This document shows, one piece after another, positions 1-6,407 of a DNA stretch of 9,159 nucleotides. The position numbers and the translations under genes were made by a program. The DNA lies in contig MGNQ01000014.1 in assembly GCA_001796865.1 (NCBI GenBank), positions 36,052 through 45,210 of the forward strand, read 5' to 3'. Within the stretch, counting starts at the first letter, position 1, and each line of letters begins with the position of its first letter. The notes under the pieces are model-generated. The model did no database searches and was not told the origin of the DNA. It saw only the letters and a program-made list of their open reading frames with translations. This DNA is from Chloroflexi bacterium RBG_16_56_11. Its GTDB lineage: Bacteria; Chloroflexota; Dehalococcoidia; Dehalococcoidales; RBG-16-60-22.

Positions 1-106
1 AGGTTTCATGATTATGACGCCGCTGCAACTGTCCAGCCGGTATATCATGAACGTGGAAAGCCATTCGGTTAAATCAGTGTAGCGCTGTTAGTCTTTAATC
101 CCCCTC
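1..106. other. Window edge, no gene supported
   Basis: This short stretch precedes the tetR promoter. On the plus strand one frame is open from the edge to a TAG at 80-82 and another to a TAA at 70-72. Either could be the tail of a gene lying to the left, but neither shows a motif I recognise. On the minus strand an ATG at 62-64 opens a frame that runs off the window edge, without a visible ribosome binding site. None of these is strong enough to call as a gene. Confidence 0.3.
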
Positions 107-135
107 TTGACAAAATAGACTATTTGGTCTATATA
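107..135 (+). promoter_or_regulatory. tetR promoter with embedded operator
   Basis: A -35 box TTGACA (107-112) and a -10 box TATATA (130-135) are separated by exactly 17 bases, which is near-consensus for the housekeeping sigma factor. A perfect inverted repeat ATAGAC (115-120) / GTCTAT (127-132), with six bases between the arms, fills the spacer and enters the -10 box. This size and placement are typical of TetR-family operators. Bound regulator would block RNA polymerase, so the cassette is probably autoregulated and induced by a ligand. The boxes and the repeat are seen directly; the role is inferred. Confidence 0.8.
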
Positions 136-166
136 TAAATCGAACGTCCTGTTTATGGAGGCAGCT

Positions 167-856
167 ATGTCACCTAAAGTGCCCAGAGCCTATCTGGAAG
201 CCAGGCGCGCCGAAATCATGAAAGCCGCGTATCAATGCTTTGTGGAAAAAGGCTTTCACAATACCACTATGCAGGATATTTACCGCGCTACGGGCTTGAG
301 CCCCGGAGCTGTCTATAATTATTTCCCCAGCAAGGAAGATATCGTCATTGCGGCGGTAAAGGAATTCAATGATTGGTCTCGTTCTTCATTAGAATCATTG
401 ATTTCTAAAAATCCGTATGAATCATTGATTAATTTTCTCCGATTCTGGTTATCCTATATCAAGCAGATTGATATTATTAAGAGTTTCAGCGTTCAACTAG
501 ATTATTATTCAGCGGCCACCCGTAATAGTGGTATTCGTGAAGCTGTGCTCAAGAATCAGGATGCGACCCATGTCAAACTCGTCGAACTTATCAAACAAAA
601 TCAACAAGCCGGAGTGTTCAACCCCAAGCTCGATCCCCTGGCCATAGCCCGTGCCATTATGAGTATGCTGTTTGGGCTTGCCATCCATAAATCGCTGGAT
701 CCGGAGGTCGATGTGGATGCATTCGGGCAGGTCTGTGAAGCCATGATACAAGGTACTTTTTCTATCCCGCCTGAAAAGCGCCGGAAAACAAGCCAGCTCT
801 TATCAAAACTCCACACGGTAGAAGAAGAGTACCTGGATAGACGTTCACGGTTATGA
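167..856 (+). CDS. TetR/AcrR-family transcriptional regulator
   Basis: This is a ligand-responsive repressor of 229 residues, the usual family size. The N-terminal DNA-binding domain is clear: a helix-turn-helix spans about residues 33-60, with TTMQDIYRATGLSPGAVYNY followed by FPSKEDI, the classic TetR recognition helix. The C-terminal two thirds is a divergent helical ligand and dimer domain, so the inducer cannot be read. An ATG lies 12 bases upstream at 155. I prefer 167 because GGAGG at 157-161 sits five bases before it and would otherwise be inside the gene. The stop overlaps the start of the downstream efflux gene (ATGA), so the regulator probably controls that pump and its own expression through the operator at 115-132. 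The gene is AT-richer than the pump. It contains a 12-bp direct repeat (392-403 and 419-430) that duplicates the residues ESLI. Confidence 0.93.
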   Translation: MSPKVPRAYLEARRAEIMKAAYQCFVEKGFHNTTMQDIYRATGLSPGAVYNYFPSKEDIVIAAVKEFNDWSRSSLESLISKNPYESLINFLRFWLSYIKQIDIIKSFSVQLDYYSAATRNSGIREAVLKNQDATHVKLVELIKQNQQAGVFNPKLDPLAIARAIMSMLFGLAIHKSLDPEVDVDAFGQVCEAMIQGTFSIPPEKRRKTSQLLSKLHTVEEEYLDRRSRL

Positions 857-2091
857 AAAAGTTCTTTGTCCTCTGGTTCAGCCAGGCGGCTTCCCTGTTC
901 GGGAGCACGGTCATAGATTTTGCGCTGGCCTGGTATCTCACCAGGGAAACAGGCTCTGCTACGGTACTTGCTACCGCATTGATGGTAGCGCTGATACCGT
1001 CAATCGTCCTGGGGCCTTTCGTCGGGCCTTTAATCGACCGGTGGAGCCGGAAAAAGATAATGCTTATCTCCGATGCCGCCATCTCCCTGCTCACGGCGGT
1101 ACTGGTCGTCCTGTTCATTACCGAGACCGTCCAGATATGGCACATCTACGCCATCATGGTCGGCAGGTCTATCGGCGGGACATTCCAGAACCCGGCCCTG
1201 GGGGCTTCCATTCCCATGCTGGTGCCGGAAAAACAACTGGTGCGGGCGAACGGGCTTTTCCAGATGCTACAGTACGCTATTAGAGTCATCGCGCCAATCG
1301 CCGGCGCCCTGCTCATGGAAACGCTGCCCATGCAATGGGTGCTTTCCGTGGATGTATTCACGGCCGTTATCGCCATCGGCTGTTTGCTCCCGCTCATGAT
1401 ACCGCAGCCGCCGCGTATCACCCTGGCGGTAAAAGCCAATTACTTCGTAGACATGAAGCAGGGTTTCCGCTATATCTGGTCGCGGCCGGGACTGGTCAGG
1501 CTGATAGGCATGATGGCGTTACTCATGTTCTTTGTGGCACCGGCATCTAATCTCATACCGGTACTGGTGAACGAACACCTGGAAGGAGATGTGGTAAAAC
1601 TGGGCTGGCTGGGTTCCGCCTCGGGAATCGGCGGGATTGCCGGGGGCTTATTGCTGGGCGTGTGGGGCGGATTTAGAAAGCGTATGCGGACGGCCTTCCT
1701 GGGTTTTTTGATAATGATTCCATGCAGCGTAGGATTGGGATATACATCCGTTAATATTTTCTATGCATCCACTTTGCCCGCCATGCTGTTTATGGGAGTG
1801 GGAATGGCCTTTGTTAATGCGCCGCTTACGGCAATCATGAACGCGGTTATTGCCAGAGATATGCAGGGGCGGGTATTTTCTTTATACCACTCAATAGTCA
1901 TGGCAGTAATGCCGCTCGGGCTGATAATCGGCGGACCGGTAGCGGACTTGCTGGGTATACGTTCACTCTATTTCATCGCCAGCGGGGCATGGCTGGTTAT
2001 CCTTCCCCTGGCATCCTTAAGCAAAAGCCTGATGAACCTGGAAAATCAAAAAGCGGAGGAAAAACCCAAAGTTACTGGAACATCCCCATGA
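853..2091 (+). CDS. MFS efflux transporter, Mef-like (macrolide/drug export)
   Basis: This is a 12-helix major facilitator superfamily exporter of 412 residues, expected in the cytoplasmic membrane and driven by the proton gradient. MFS motif A is visible at residues 58-68 (GPLIDRWSRKK) in the loop between helices 2 and 3. The layout, including TGSATVLA near residue 34, NPALGASIPMLVPE around 113-126 and GRVFSL at 339-344, parallels the macrolide exporters of the Mef group as I remember them. Hydrophobic segments run through the whole protein, and a short charged tail follows about residue 390. The start ATG overlaps the tetR stop by four bases and has no strong ribosome site of its own, so translation is probably coupled. 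Substrate cannot be inferred beyond a probable hydrophobic drug or metabolite. The last 20 bases overlap the 3' end of the opposite-strand ffh. Confidence 0.9.
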   Translation: MKKFFVLWFSQAASLFGSTVIDFALAWYLTRETGSATVLATALMVALIPSIVLGPFVGPLIDRWSRKKIMLISDAAISLLTAVLVVLFITETVQIWHIYAIMVGRSIGGTFQNPALGASIPMLVPEKQLVRANGLFQMLQYAIRVIAPIAGALLMETLPMQWVLSVDVFTAVIAIGCLLPLMIPQPPRITLAVKANYFVDMKQGFRYIWSRPGLVRLIGMMALLMFFVAPASNLIPVLVNEHLEGDVVKLGWLGSASGIGGIAGGLLLGVWGGFRKRMRTAFLGFLIMIPCSVGLGYTSVNIFYASTLPAMLFMGVGMAFVNAPLTAIMNAVIARDMQGRVFSLYHSIVMAVMPLGLIIGGPVADLLGIRSLYFIASGAWLVILPLASLSKSLMNLENQKAEEKPKVTGTSP

Positions 2092-3403
2092 GATTTTTCG
2101 GCAGCTTGCCCCGCATCCCCATCTTCATGAGCTTCTGCATCTGGCCGAACTGGTTGAGAAGCTGGTTGACGTCATGGATTTTGGTGCCGCTGCCGCTAGC
2201 GATTCTCTTGCGTCGGCTCCCCCCTATTATGGACGGGTTCTGTCTTTCCTGCGGCGTCATGGCCAGCACGATAGCTTCCACTTTTTTTAACTGCGCTTCC
2301 TGGGCGCCGTCGGGTAATTTACTGGTGATTTTAGACATGCCCGGCAGCATCTCCGCCAGCTGGGCAATCGGCCCCATCTTTTTAATCGCTTTAAGCTGCT
2401 CTAAAAAGTCCTCCAGGTCGAAGCCGGACTTCCTTATTTTCTGCTGCAGCTCCAGGGCCTTCTTTTCGTCGATGGTCTTCTCCGCCTTTTCGATGAAGGT
2501 GAGGACATCGCCCATCCCCAGGATGCGTGAAGCCAGGCGGTCGGGATAGAACGGCTCGAAAGCATCGACTTTTTCTCCGCTCCCGATAAATTTTATGGGG
2601 ACACCGCTGACCCACCGGATGGATAAAGCCGCCCCGCCCCGCGCGTCCCCGTCCATCTTGGTTAAAATCAGCCCGGTCACGTTCACCCGGGCGTGGAACT
2701 CCTCGGCCACGCGCACGGCGTCCTGGCCGGTCATGGCATCCACCACCAGCAAGACCTCGTGCGGGCTTAATATTTTCTTTACCTGCTCCAGCTCCGCCAT
2801 CATTTCTTCATCGACATGCAACCGTCCGGCCGTATCGATGATGACGTGGGTGGCGGCGATCCGCCTGGCCTCGGCCAAACCGTGGGCGCTGATATCTTTA
2901 CTGGCCGTCTTCGGGTCTTCGCTGAAAACCGGTACTTCGAGCTGTTTGCCCAGTGTGATGAGCTGCTCGATGGCGGCGGGACGCCGGTTGTCCGCGGCCA
3001 CCAGCAGCGGTTTCTGCCCGTTGTGCTTCATCAGGAGCGCCAGCTTGGCGGCAGTCGTCGTCTTGCCGCTGCCCTGGAGGCCTACCATCATGATGATGGC
3101 CGGGGGTGGGGAGGCTGAGACCAGGCGGCTCCCCTGTCCGTCGCCGAGGGTTTTGATAAGCTCTTCGTTGACAATCTTGATGAGCTGCTGGGCGGGAGAG
3201 AGGCTTTCCATCACCTCTTTGCCGATAGCCCTCTCCTTGACCCGGGTGGTGAAGTCCTTCACCACCTTGAAGTTGACGTCCGCCTCCAGCAGGGCCAGCC
3301 GCACCTCCCGCATGGCCTCGTCGATGTCTTTTTCGGTGAGCTTGCCGCGGTTCCCCAGCCGACTAAATATCTTACCCAGCTTTTCACTCAGGACTTCAAA
3401 CAT
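2072..3403 (-). CDS. ffh: Signal recognition particle GTPase Ffh (SRP54)
   Basis: Ffh is the protein subunit of bacterial SRP. With 4.5S RNA it binds signal sequences of nascent membrane proteins and delivers ribosomes to FtsY. The protein has 443 residues, the normal length. The N domain (about 1-95) contains ALLEADVNFKVV. The G domain carries G1 GLQGSGKTT (108-116), G2 DNRRPAA (138-144), G3 DTAGR (190-194), G4 TKMD (248-251) with DARGG after it, and G5 GSGEK (274-278). The methionine-rich M domain has the RNA-binding helix SRRKRIASGSGT (396-407) and ends in a Met-rich tail. G2 reads DNRRPAA where many bacteria have DTYRPAA. The start fits the family N terminus exactly, yet there is no Shine-Dalgarno before it. 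In many bacteria rpsP follows ffh; here the next gene is a convergent MFS pump. Confidence 0.98.
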   Translation of the reverse strand: MFEVLSEKLGKIFSRLGNRGKLTEKDIDEAMREVRLALLEADVNFKVVKDFTTRVKERAIGKEVMESLSPAQQLIKIVNEELIKTLGDGQGSRLVSASPPPAIIMMVGLQGSGKTTTAAKLALLMKHNGQKPLLVAADNRRPAAIEQLITLGKQLEVPVFSEDPKTASKDISAHGLAEARRIAATHVIIDTAGRLHVDEEMMAELEQVKKILSPHEVLLVVDAMTGQDAVRVAEEFHARVNVTGLILTKMDGDARGGAALSIRWVSGVPIKFIGSGEKVDAFEPFYPDRLASRILGMGDVLTFIEKAEKTIDEKKALELQQKIRKSGFDLEDFLEQLKAIKKMGPIAQLAEMLPGMSKITSKLPDGAQEAQLKKVEAIVLAMTPQERQNPSIIGGSRRKRIASGSGTKIHDVNQLLNQFGQMQKLMKMGMRGKLPKNLMGMFQ

Positions 3404-3411
3404 ACGGTTTA

Positions 3412-3441
3412 ATTGTAAGGGGAGAGAGGGGAAACGGTCAA
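3412..3441 (-). promoter_or_regulatory. Putative ffh promoter giving a leaderless mRNA
   Basis: Read on the minus strand, TTGACC (complement of 3436-3441) and TACAAT (complement of 3412-3417) are 18 bases apart and fit a sigma-A promoter. The -10 box ends only eight bases before the ffh ATG at 3403-3401. Transcription would therefore start within a few bases of the start codon. This agrees with the absence of any ribosome binding site there. The boxes are seen; start-site position is inferred. Confidence 0.55.
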
Positions 3442-3466
3442 GCGATTTAAATAGAGCTTGTTATAT

Positions 3467-3495
3467 TTGAGACATTCATGGAATGATAATATAAT
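3467..3495 (+). promoter_or_regulatory. Promoter of the nucleotidyltransferase locus
   Basis: TTGAGA (3467-3472) and a consensus TATAAT (3490-3495) are spaced by 17 bases, placing transcription start near 3502. This is 14 bases ahead of the ATG at 3516, with a modest AAAGG at 3503-3507 as ribosome site. The promoter is intact although the gene behind it is broken. It lies back to back with the ffh promoter. Confidence 0.7.
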
Positions 3496-3515
3496 ACCAA
3501 CTAAAGGCGGCTGGA

Positions 3516-4023
3516 ATGGGTTTTAGAGAAGTTATCGTAAGTCTTAACGACCTCAAAGACAAAAAAATCATTCAAGATTACGCGATCGGTGGTGGCTATG
3601 CCGTGATTTTTTATGATATACCCTTGCTGACCTATGATATAGACGTTTTCGTGATTCTACAAACCGAGGATGCTTTTCACAGATTATATGAACATTTCCG
3701 TAAAAAGGGGGCTAAAATAGAGAATGTTTACGTTTACATGGAAGGTATGCCGGTCCAATTTCTGCCGGACTAAATTAGCCCGCTTTTCCGTGGCGCCGCC
3801 GAAGAGGCTAACACAGTTGATTTTGAAGGCATCCAAAGCAGATTTGTGAGCTTAGAATATTTAGTATTATTATTGTTGACATCATTCCGCCCGAAGGATA
3901 AGATTAGGCTACAGCTTGATTAACAAAGCACGCCGGCAACTATTGGTTAAGCTTATCGAGAGATTCGATGATGAGGAAAAAATTCTATATAAAAGATACC
4001 GAGAAATTCTGGCGGAAGCGTGA
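3516..4023 (+). pseudogene. Nucleotidyltransferase-like gene, interrupted by stop and frameshift
   Basis: The first open part (3516-3773, 85 residues) shows the nucleotidyltransferase fold signature: GGG at residues 25-27 and the acidic pair D41-I-D43 in LTYDIDVFV. This resembles the small minimal nucleotidyltransferases of AbiEii and related toxin-like families. It ends after VQFLPD at a TAA (3771-3773). The same frame then stays open for 49 codons encoding family-like sequence (FRGAAEEANTVDFEGIQ, VSLEYLV, FRPKDKIRLQ) up to a TAA at 3921. Near 3915 the likely continuation moves one base into another frame (LINKARRQLLVKLIERFDDE...) and ends at TGA 4021-4023. One nonsense change, perhaps a Tyr codon to TAA, and one +1 shift explain this. 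A short functional 85-residue product is possible but would lack the C-terminal part. The locus is AT-richer than its neighbours. Confidence 0.7.
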
Positions 4024-4153
4024 GAAGGCGCGGTCTGCTCTGGATAGAAAGCGCGCCGGGGCATCGCTTGTTGAAAAGGTTGAGATTGCTGAAAAACTGC
4101 GCGCGGACGCCGCTTTTTTAAAAGGCGGTAAAATAATCACAACTAAACCTTAG
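3968..4153 (+). CDS. Small basic protein, possible partner of the nucleotidyltransferase
   Basis: This ORF encodes 61 residues (60 if the second ATG at 3971 is used). It is rich in Lys and Arg in the first half (KFYIKDTEKFWRKREKAR), then has EKVEIAEKLRADAAFLKGGK and ends TTKP. It resembles, from memory, short proteins encoded beside small nucleotidyltransferases, with an 'EK.EI.EKLR.DA.FLK' helix, but I cannot name a family. A weak GAGAG lies five bases before the ATG. The first 56 bases overlap the tail of the broken upstream gene in another frame, the kind of overlap seen in coupled two-gene units. It may be an orphan antitoxin-like or accessory protein. It could also be non-functional now that its partner is damaged. 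Confidence 0.5.
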   Translation: MMRKKFYIKDTEKFWRKREKARSALDRKRAGASLVEKVEIAEKLRADAAFLKGGKIITTKP

Positions 4154-4256
4154 TTGATACCTGATCTCTTCCGTTCTCTTTTCCCATGTCATTCCGGCAC
4201 TAGAGCCCTCCTGAACCAGCCCATTCTATCGGAGTCAAAGAGAAACGTCAACTTAA
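4154..4256. other. Short intergenic stretch, no gene seen
   Basis: No convincing ORF or RNA is visible. Fragments such as GTCATTCCGGC near 4189-4199 and GTCATTCT at 4263-4270 look like decayed copies of the dispersed 'GTCATTCCGG' type repeats common in such genomes, but no paired arm remains. No U-tracted terminator is seen after the small ORF. Confidence 0.3.
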
Positions 4257-4257
4257 T

Positions 4258-4285
4258 TTGTCGTCATTCTAAATACTGCTATAAT
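4258..4285 (+). promoter_or_regulatory. Promoter of the cupin gene
   Basis: A consensus TATAAT (4280-4285) is preceded by TTGTCG (4258-4263) with a 16-base spacer. Start of transcription would fall near 4292, giving a leader of about 30 bases that carries AGGAG (4310-4314). Confidence 0.65.
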
Positions 4286-4321
4286 ATACGCATATCCCGT
4301 AAATTCAAAAGGAGAGCAATA

Positions 4322-4768
4322 ATGCCCAAATCCAAATTCGGCAAGTATATCGTCACCGAGCTGATAATCCCCGAGGAAAAACAGAAAATCGCCGCCGCCT
4401 ATTCTAAATACGCCACCCGCATCCTCTGGATGGACGAGGACGTCGTCCCCGGCGCCTTCCACATGAACACCGCCTGGTACCTCAAGGCCGCCGCCACGCT
4501 GGAAAGCAAGCCCCACGTCCATGACACCGACGAAATCATCGGCTTCTTCGGCAACGACTCTAAAAATCCTTATGATTTAGGCGGGGAAATCGAGATTTGG
4601 CTGGAGGACGAAAAACACCTCATCACCCGCACCGCCATGCTCTTCGTACCGGCGGGGATGAAGCACTGCCCGCTGGTTCTCCGCCGTGTCGATCGCCCCA
4701 TCTTCCACTTCACCACCGTGCCCGGCGGCCAGTATGTCAAAGAGGAAAAGTGGCAGTTTAACTACTGA
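4322..4768 (+). CDS. Single-domain cupin metalloprotein of unknown function
   Basis: The product is a 148-residue cytoplasmic protein with one conserved cupin barrel. Cupin motif 1 appears as HVHDTDE at residues 65-71, giving likely metal ligands His65, His67 and Glu71. Motif 2 appears as PAGMKH at 110-115, giving His115. A conserved-looking HMNTAWY (47-53) and GFFGNDSKNPYDLGGEIE (74-91) mark a subgroup often seen in anaerobes, as I recall, with no known substrate. An upstream in-frame ATG at 4154 exists, but AGGAG seven bases before 4322 and a TATAAT upstream fix the start here. Codons end mostly in C or G, like the housekeeping genes and unlike the broken locus just before. It is monocistronic and its 3' end overlaps the convergent pyk by 11 bases. 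It could be an isomerase, a dioxygenase-like enzyme or a ligand sensor. Confidence 0.88.
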   Translation: MPKSKFGKYIVTELIIPEEKQKIAAAYSKYATRILWMDEDVVPGAFHMNTAWYLKAAATLESKPHVHDTDEIIGFFGNDSKNPYDLGGEIEIWLEDEKHLITRTAMLFVPAGMKHCPLVLRRVDRPIFHFTTVPGGQYVKEEKWQFNY

Positions 4769-6197
4769 TTCTTTCCACCTTGAGCATGTTGGTGGTGCCC
4801 GCTACCATGAGGGGAATCCCCGCCGTAATTACCACCAGGTCGCCCGGGCCGGCTAGTCCTATTTCACAGGCGACCTTCGCCCCCATGGCGAACAGCTCGT
4901 CGACGTTGGCCGGCTCCCCGATAATATACGGTCGCACGCCCCAGTAAAGCTGCAGTTTCCCCGAGACGACCTCGACGGGGGTCAGTGCCAGTATCGGTAC
5001 GCTGGCTCGGTACTTGGAGACGCGTACGGCCGTGCTGCCGGACTGGGTAAACGCCATGATGGCCGAGGCCCGCAGCCGGTGGGCCGTCTGGCAGGCGCTG
5101 TAGCTGATAAGCTCGTCCGTCTCCCGCTCCAGCCAGCTCCGCCTCTCCGCCAGGATTTCATCGTAAGGTAATCGTCTTTCCGTCGCCCGGGCGATGCTCA
5201 CCATCATCTTCACGGCCGCCACCGGGTACCTTCCGATGGAAGTCTCCGCGGAAAGCATGACCGCGTCGGTGCCGTCGAAGATGGCGTTGGCGACGTCAGT
5301 CGTCTCGGCGCGGGTCGGCCTGGCCTGGTTAATCATCGATTCCAGCATCTCGGTCGCCGTGATGACCGGCTTGCCGGCGCGGTTGCACTTCTTGATGAGC
5401 TCTTTTTGCAAAAGCGGCACCTTTTCTAAAGGCATCTCCACGCCGAGGTCGCCCCGGGCGATCATGATACCGTCGCTCGCCGCCAGGATACTGTTGAAGT
5501 TGGTTATAGCCTCGACCCGTTCGATTTTCGAAATAACCGGTATATCGACCTTGTTTTCCCGCAGGATGGTTTTCACCGCGGCGATATCGCTCTCGCCGGT
5601 AACGAAGGACAGCGCGATATAGTCCGGCCGCTCTTTAATGGCGAACTGAATGCTTTTCCGGAGCTGGTCGGTCAGGAATGGGACGGAGATGCGCATGCCG
5701 GGTACCACCAGCCCCCGCCCCTGCCGCAGCAGCCCTCCGACCACGACGCGGCAGCGGACCTCCTCTCTTTCGACCCCTATCACCTTGAGATGCAGGTCGC
5801 CGTCATCGAGGATGACGTCATTCCCCGCCCTGATGTCTTTGGCCAGATTGGGCAGCGATACCGGCAGTAAATCCTGGCCGCCCTCGATATTTGCGGTTGT
5901 TAGCTTGACCCGGGCGCCCTTCTTCAGGACGACCTGCCCGCCTTTTAGCCGGCCGATGCGGTATTTCGGACCCGGCAGGTCGATGAGGATGGCTACGGTC
6001 GTCCCGAGCCGCCGGCTGAGTTTCCGTATCGTGTCGATGTAGCGGCTATGCTCTTCGAAAGTGCCGTGTGACAGGTTGAGGCGGGCGACATCCATCCCGG
6101 CCCGTATCAGCCGCTGCGCCTGGGCCGCCGGACCGGACGCCGGCCCGATGGTACACACGATTTTCGTCCGCCGGTGATAGTAGGCGCGATTGTTCAT
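4758..6197 (-). CDS. pyk: Pyruvate kinase
   Basis: This enzyme converts phosphoenolpyruvate and ADP to pyruvate and ATP, the last step of glycolysis, in the cytoplasm. At 479 residues it has the usual A, B and C domains and lacks the extra C-terminal PEP-utiliser domain. Visible motifs are RRTKIVCTIGPAS (9-21), RLNLSHG (39-45), DLPGPKYRIG (73-82), the catalytic ISKIER (Lys224, metal ligand Glu226), ARGDLGVE (247-254, Asp250), ATEMLESM (281-288) and RPTRAETTDVANAIFDGTDA (293-312). The residue equivalent to position 117 of rabbit muscle enzyme is Lys78, a mark of potassium-independent enzymes. ATEMLESM has Glu where ATQMLESM is usual. GGAGG at 6204-6208 lies six bases before the ATG. It is transcribed alone, divergent from the Rad50-like gene. 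Confidence 0.97.
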   Translation of the reverse strand: MNNRAYYHRRTKIVCTIGPASGPAAQAQRLIRAGMDVARLNLSHGTFEEHSRYIDTIRKLSRRLGTTVAILIDLPGPKYRIGRLKGGQVVLKKGARVKLTTANIEGGQDLLPVSLPNLAKDIRAGNDVILDDGDLHLKVIGVEREEVRCRVVVGGLLRQGRGLVVPGMRISVPFLTDQLRKSIQFAIKERPDYIALSFVTGESDIAAVKTILRENKVDIPVISKIERVEAITNFNSILAASDGIMIARGDLGVEMPLEKVPLLQKELIKKCNRAGKPVITATEMLESMINQARPTRAETTDVANAIFDGTDAVMLSAETSIGRYPVAAVKMMVSIARATERRLPYDEILAERRSWLERETDELISYSACQTAHRLRASAIMAFTQSGSTAVRVSKYRASVPILALTPVEVVSGKLQLYWGVRPYIIGEPANVDELFAMGAKVACEIGLAGPGDLVVITAGIPLMVAGTTNMLKVERISS

Positions 6198-6232
6198 TTA
6201 AAGCCTCCGCGTGTTTTCATGGCCTCGTTATA

Positions 6233-6263
6233 ATTATACTATCTCCACCGGCCCTGCCGTTAA
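6233..6263 (-). promoter_or_regulatory. Promoter of pyk
   Basis: On the minus strand a consensus TATAAT (complement of 6233-6238) lies 35 bases upstream of the pyk ATG. A weak -35 candidate TTAACG (complement of 6258-6263) has a long 19-base spacer. The leader of about 28 bases carries a good GGAGG. The -10 box is convincing; the -35 is not. Confidence 0.6.
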
Positions 6264-6389
6264 CATAACCTGATTACTTACCAAAACTCCAAAAACGGTT
6301 CACGCCTGCCCGGCCTCGAATCGTTCCAATAATTTTTTCCCGTCCTGTTGTCCGCCAAGACAAGCCACCGTATGAGGCCCGTAACCGAC

Positions 6390-6400
6390 TATGTTAAAAT
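6390..6400 (+). promoter_or_regulatory. Weak -10 candidates before the Rad50-like gene
   Basis: TATGTT (6390-6395) and the overlapping TAAAAT (6395-6400) are the only -10-like boxes close to the ATG at 6408. Either would place transcription start within about six bases of the start codon, a second possible leaderless arrangement. No -35 box is evident, so this is a tentative call. Confidence 0.25.
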
Positions 6401-6407
6401 TAGGTCG

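Noticed and set aside
392..430. 12-bp direct repeat GAATCATTGATT in tetR, considered as an insertion footprint.
   Set aside because: It is in frame (27 bases apart) within the coding sequence and shows no mobile element between the copies; probably a chance or small duplication.
2595..3470. Long plus-strand ORF of 291 codons opposite ffh.
   Set aside because: It is the antisense shadow of ffh, Ser- and Arg-rich with no domain; ffh explains the conservation.
4110..4131. CCGC-TTTTTTAAAA-GGCGG hairpin in the small ORF as a terminator.
   Set aside because: It lies inside the open frame and no T tract follows on the plus strand; likely coding coincidence.
4775..4795. CCACC / GGTGG inverted repeat just after the cupin stop as a terminator.
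   Set aside because: Five-base stem with an 11-base loop, no T tract, and it lies within the pyk coding end.
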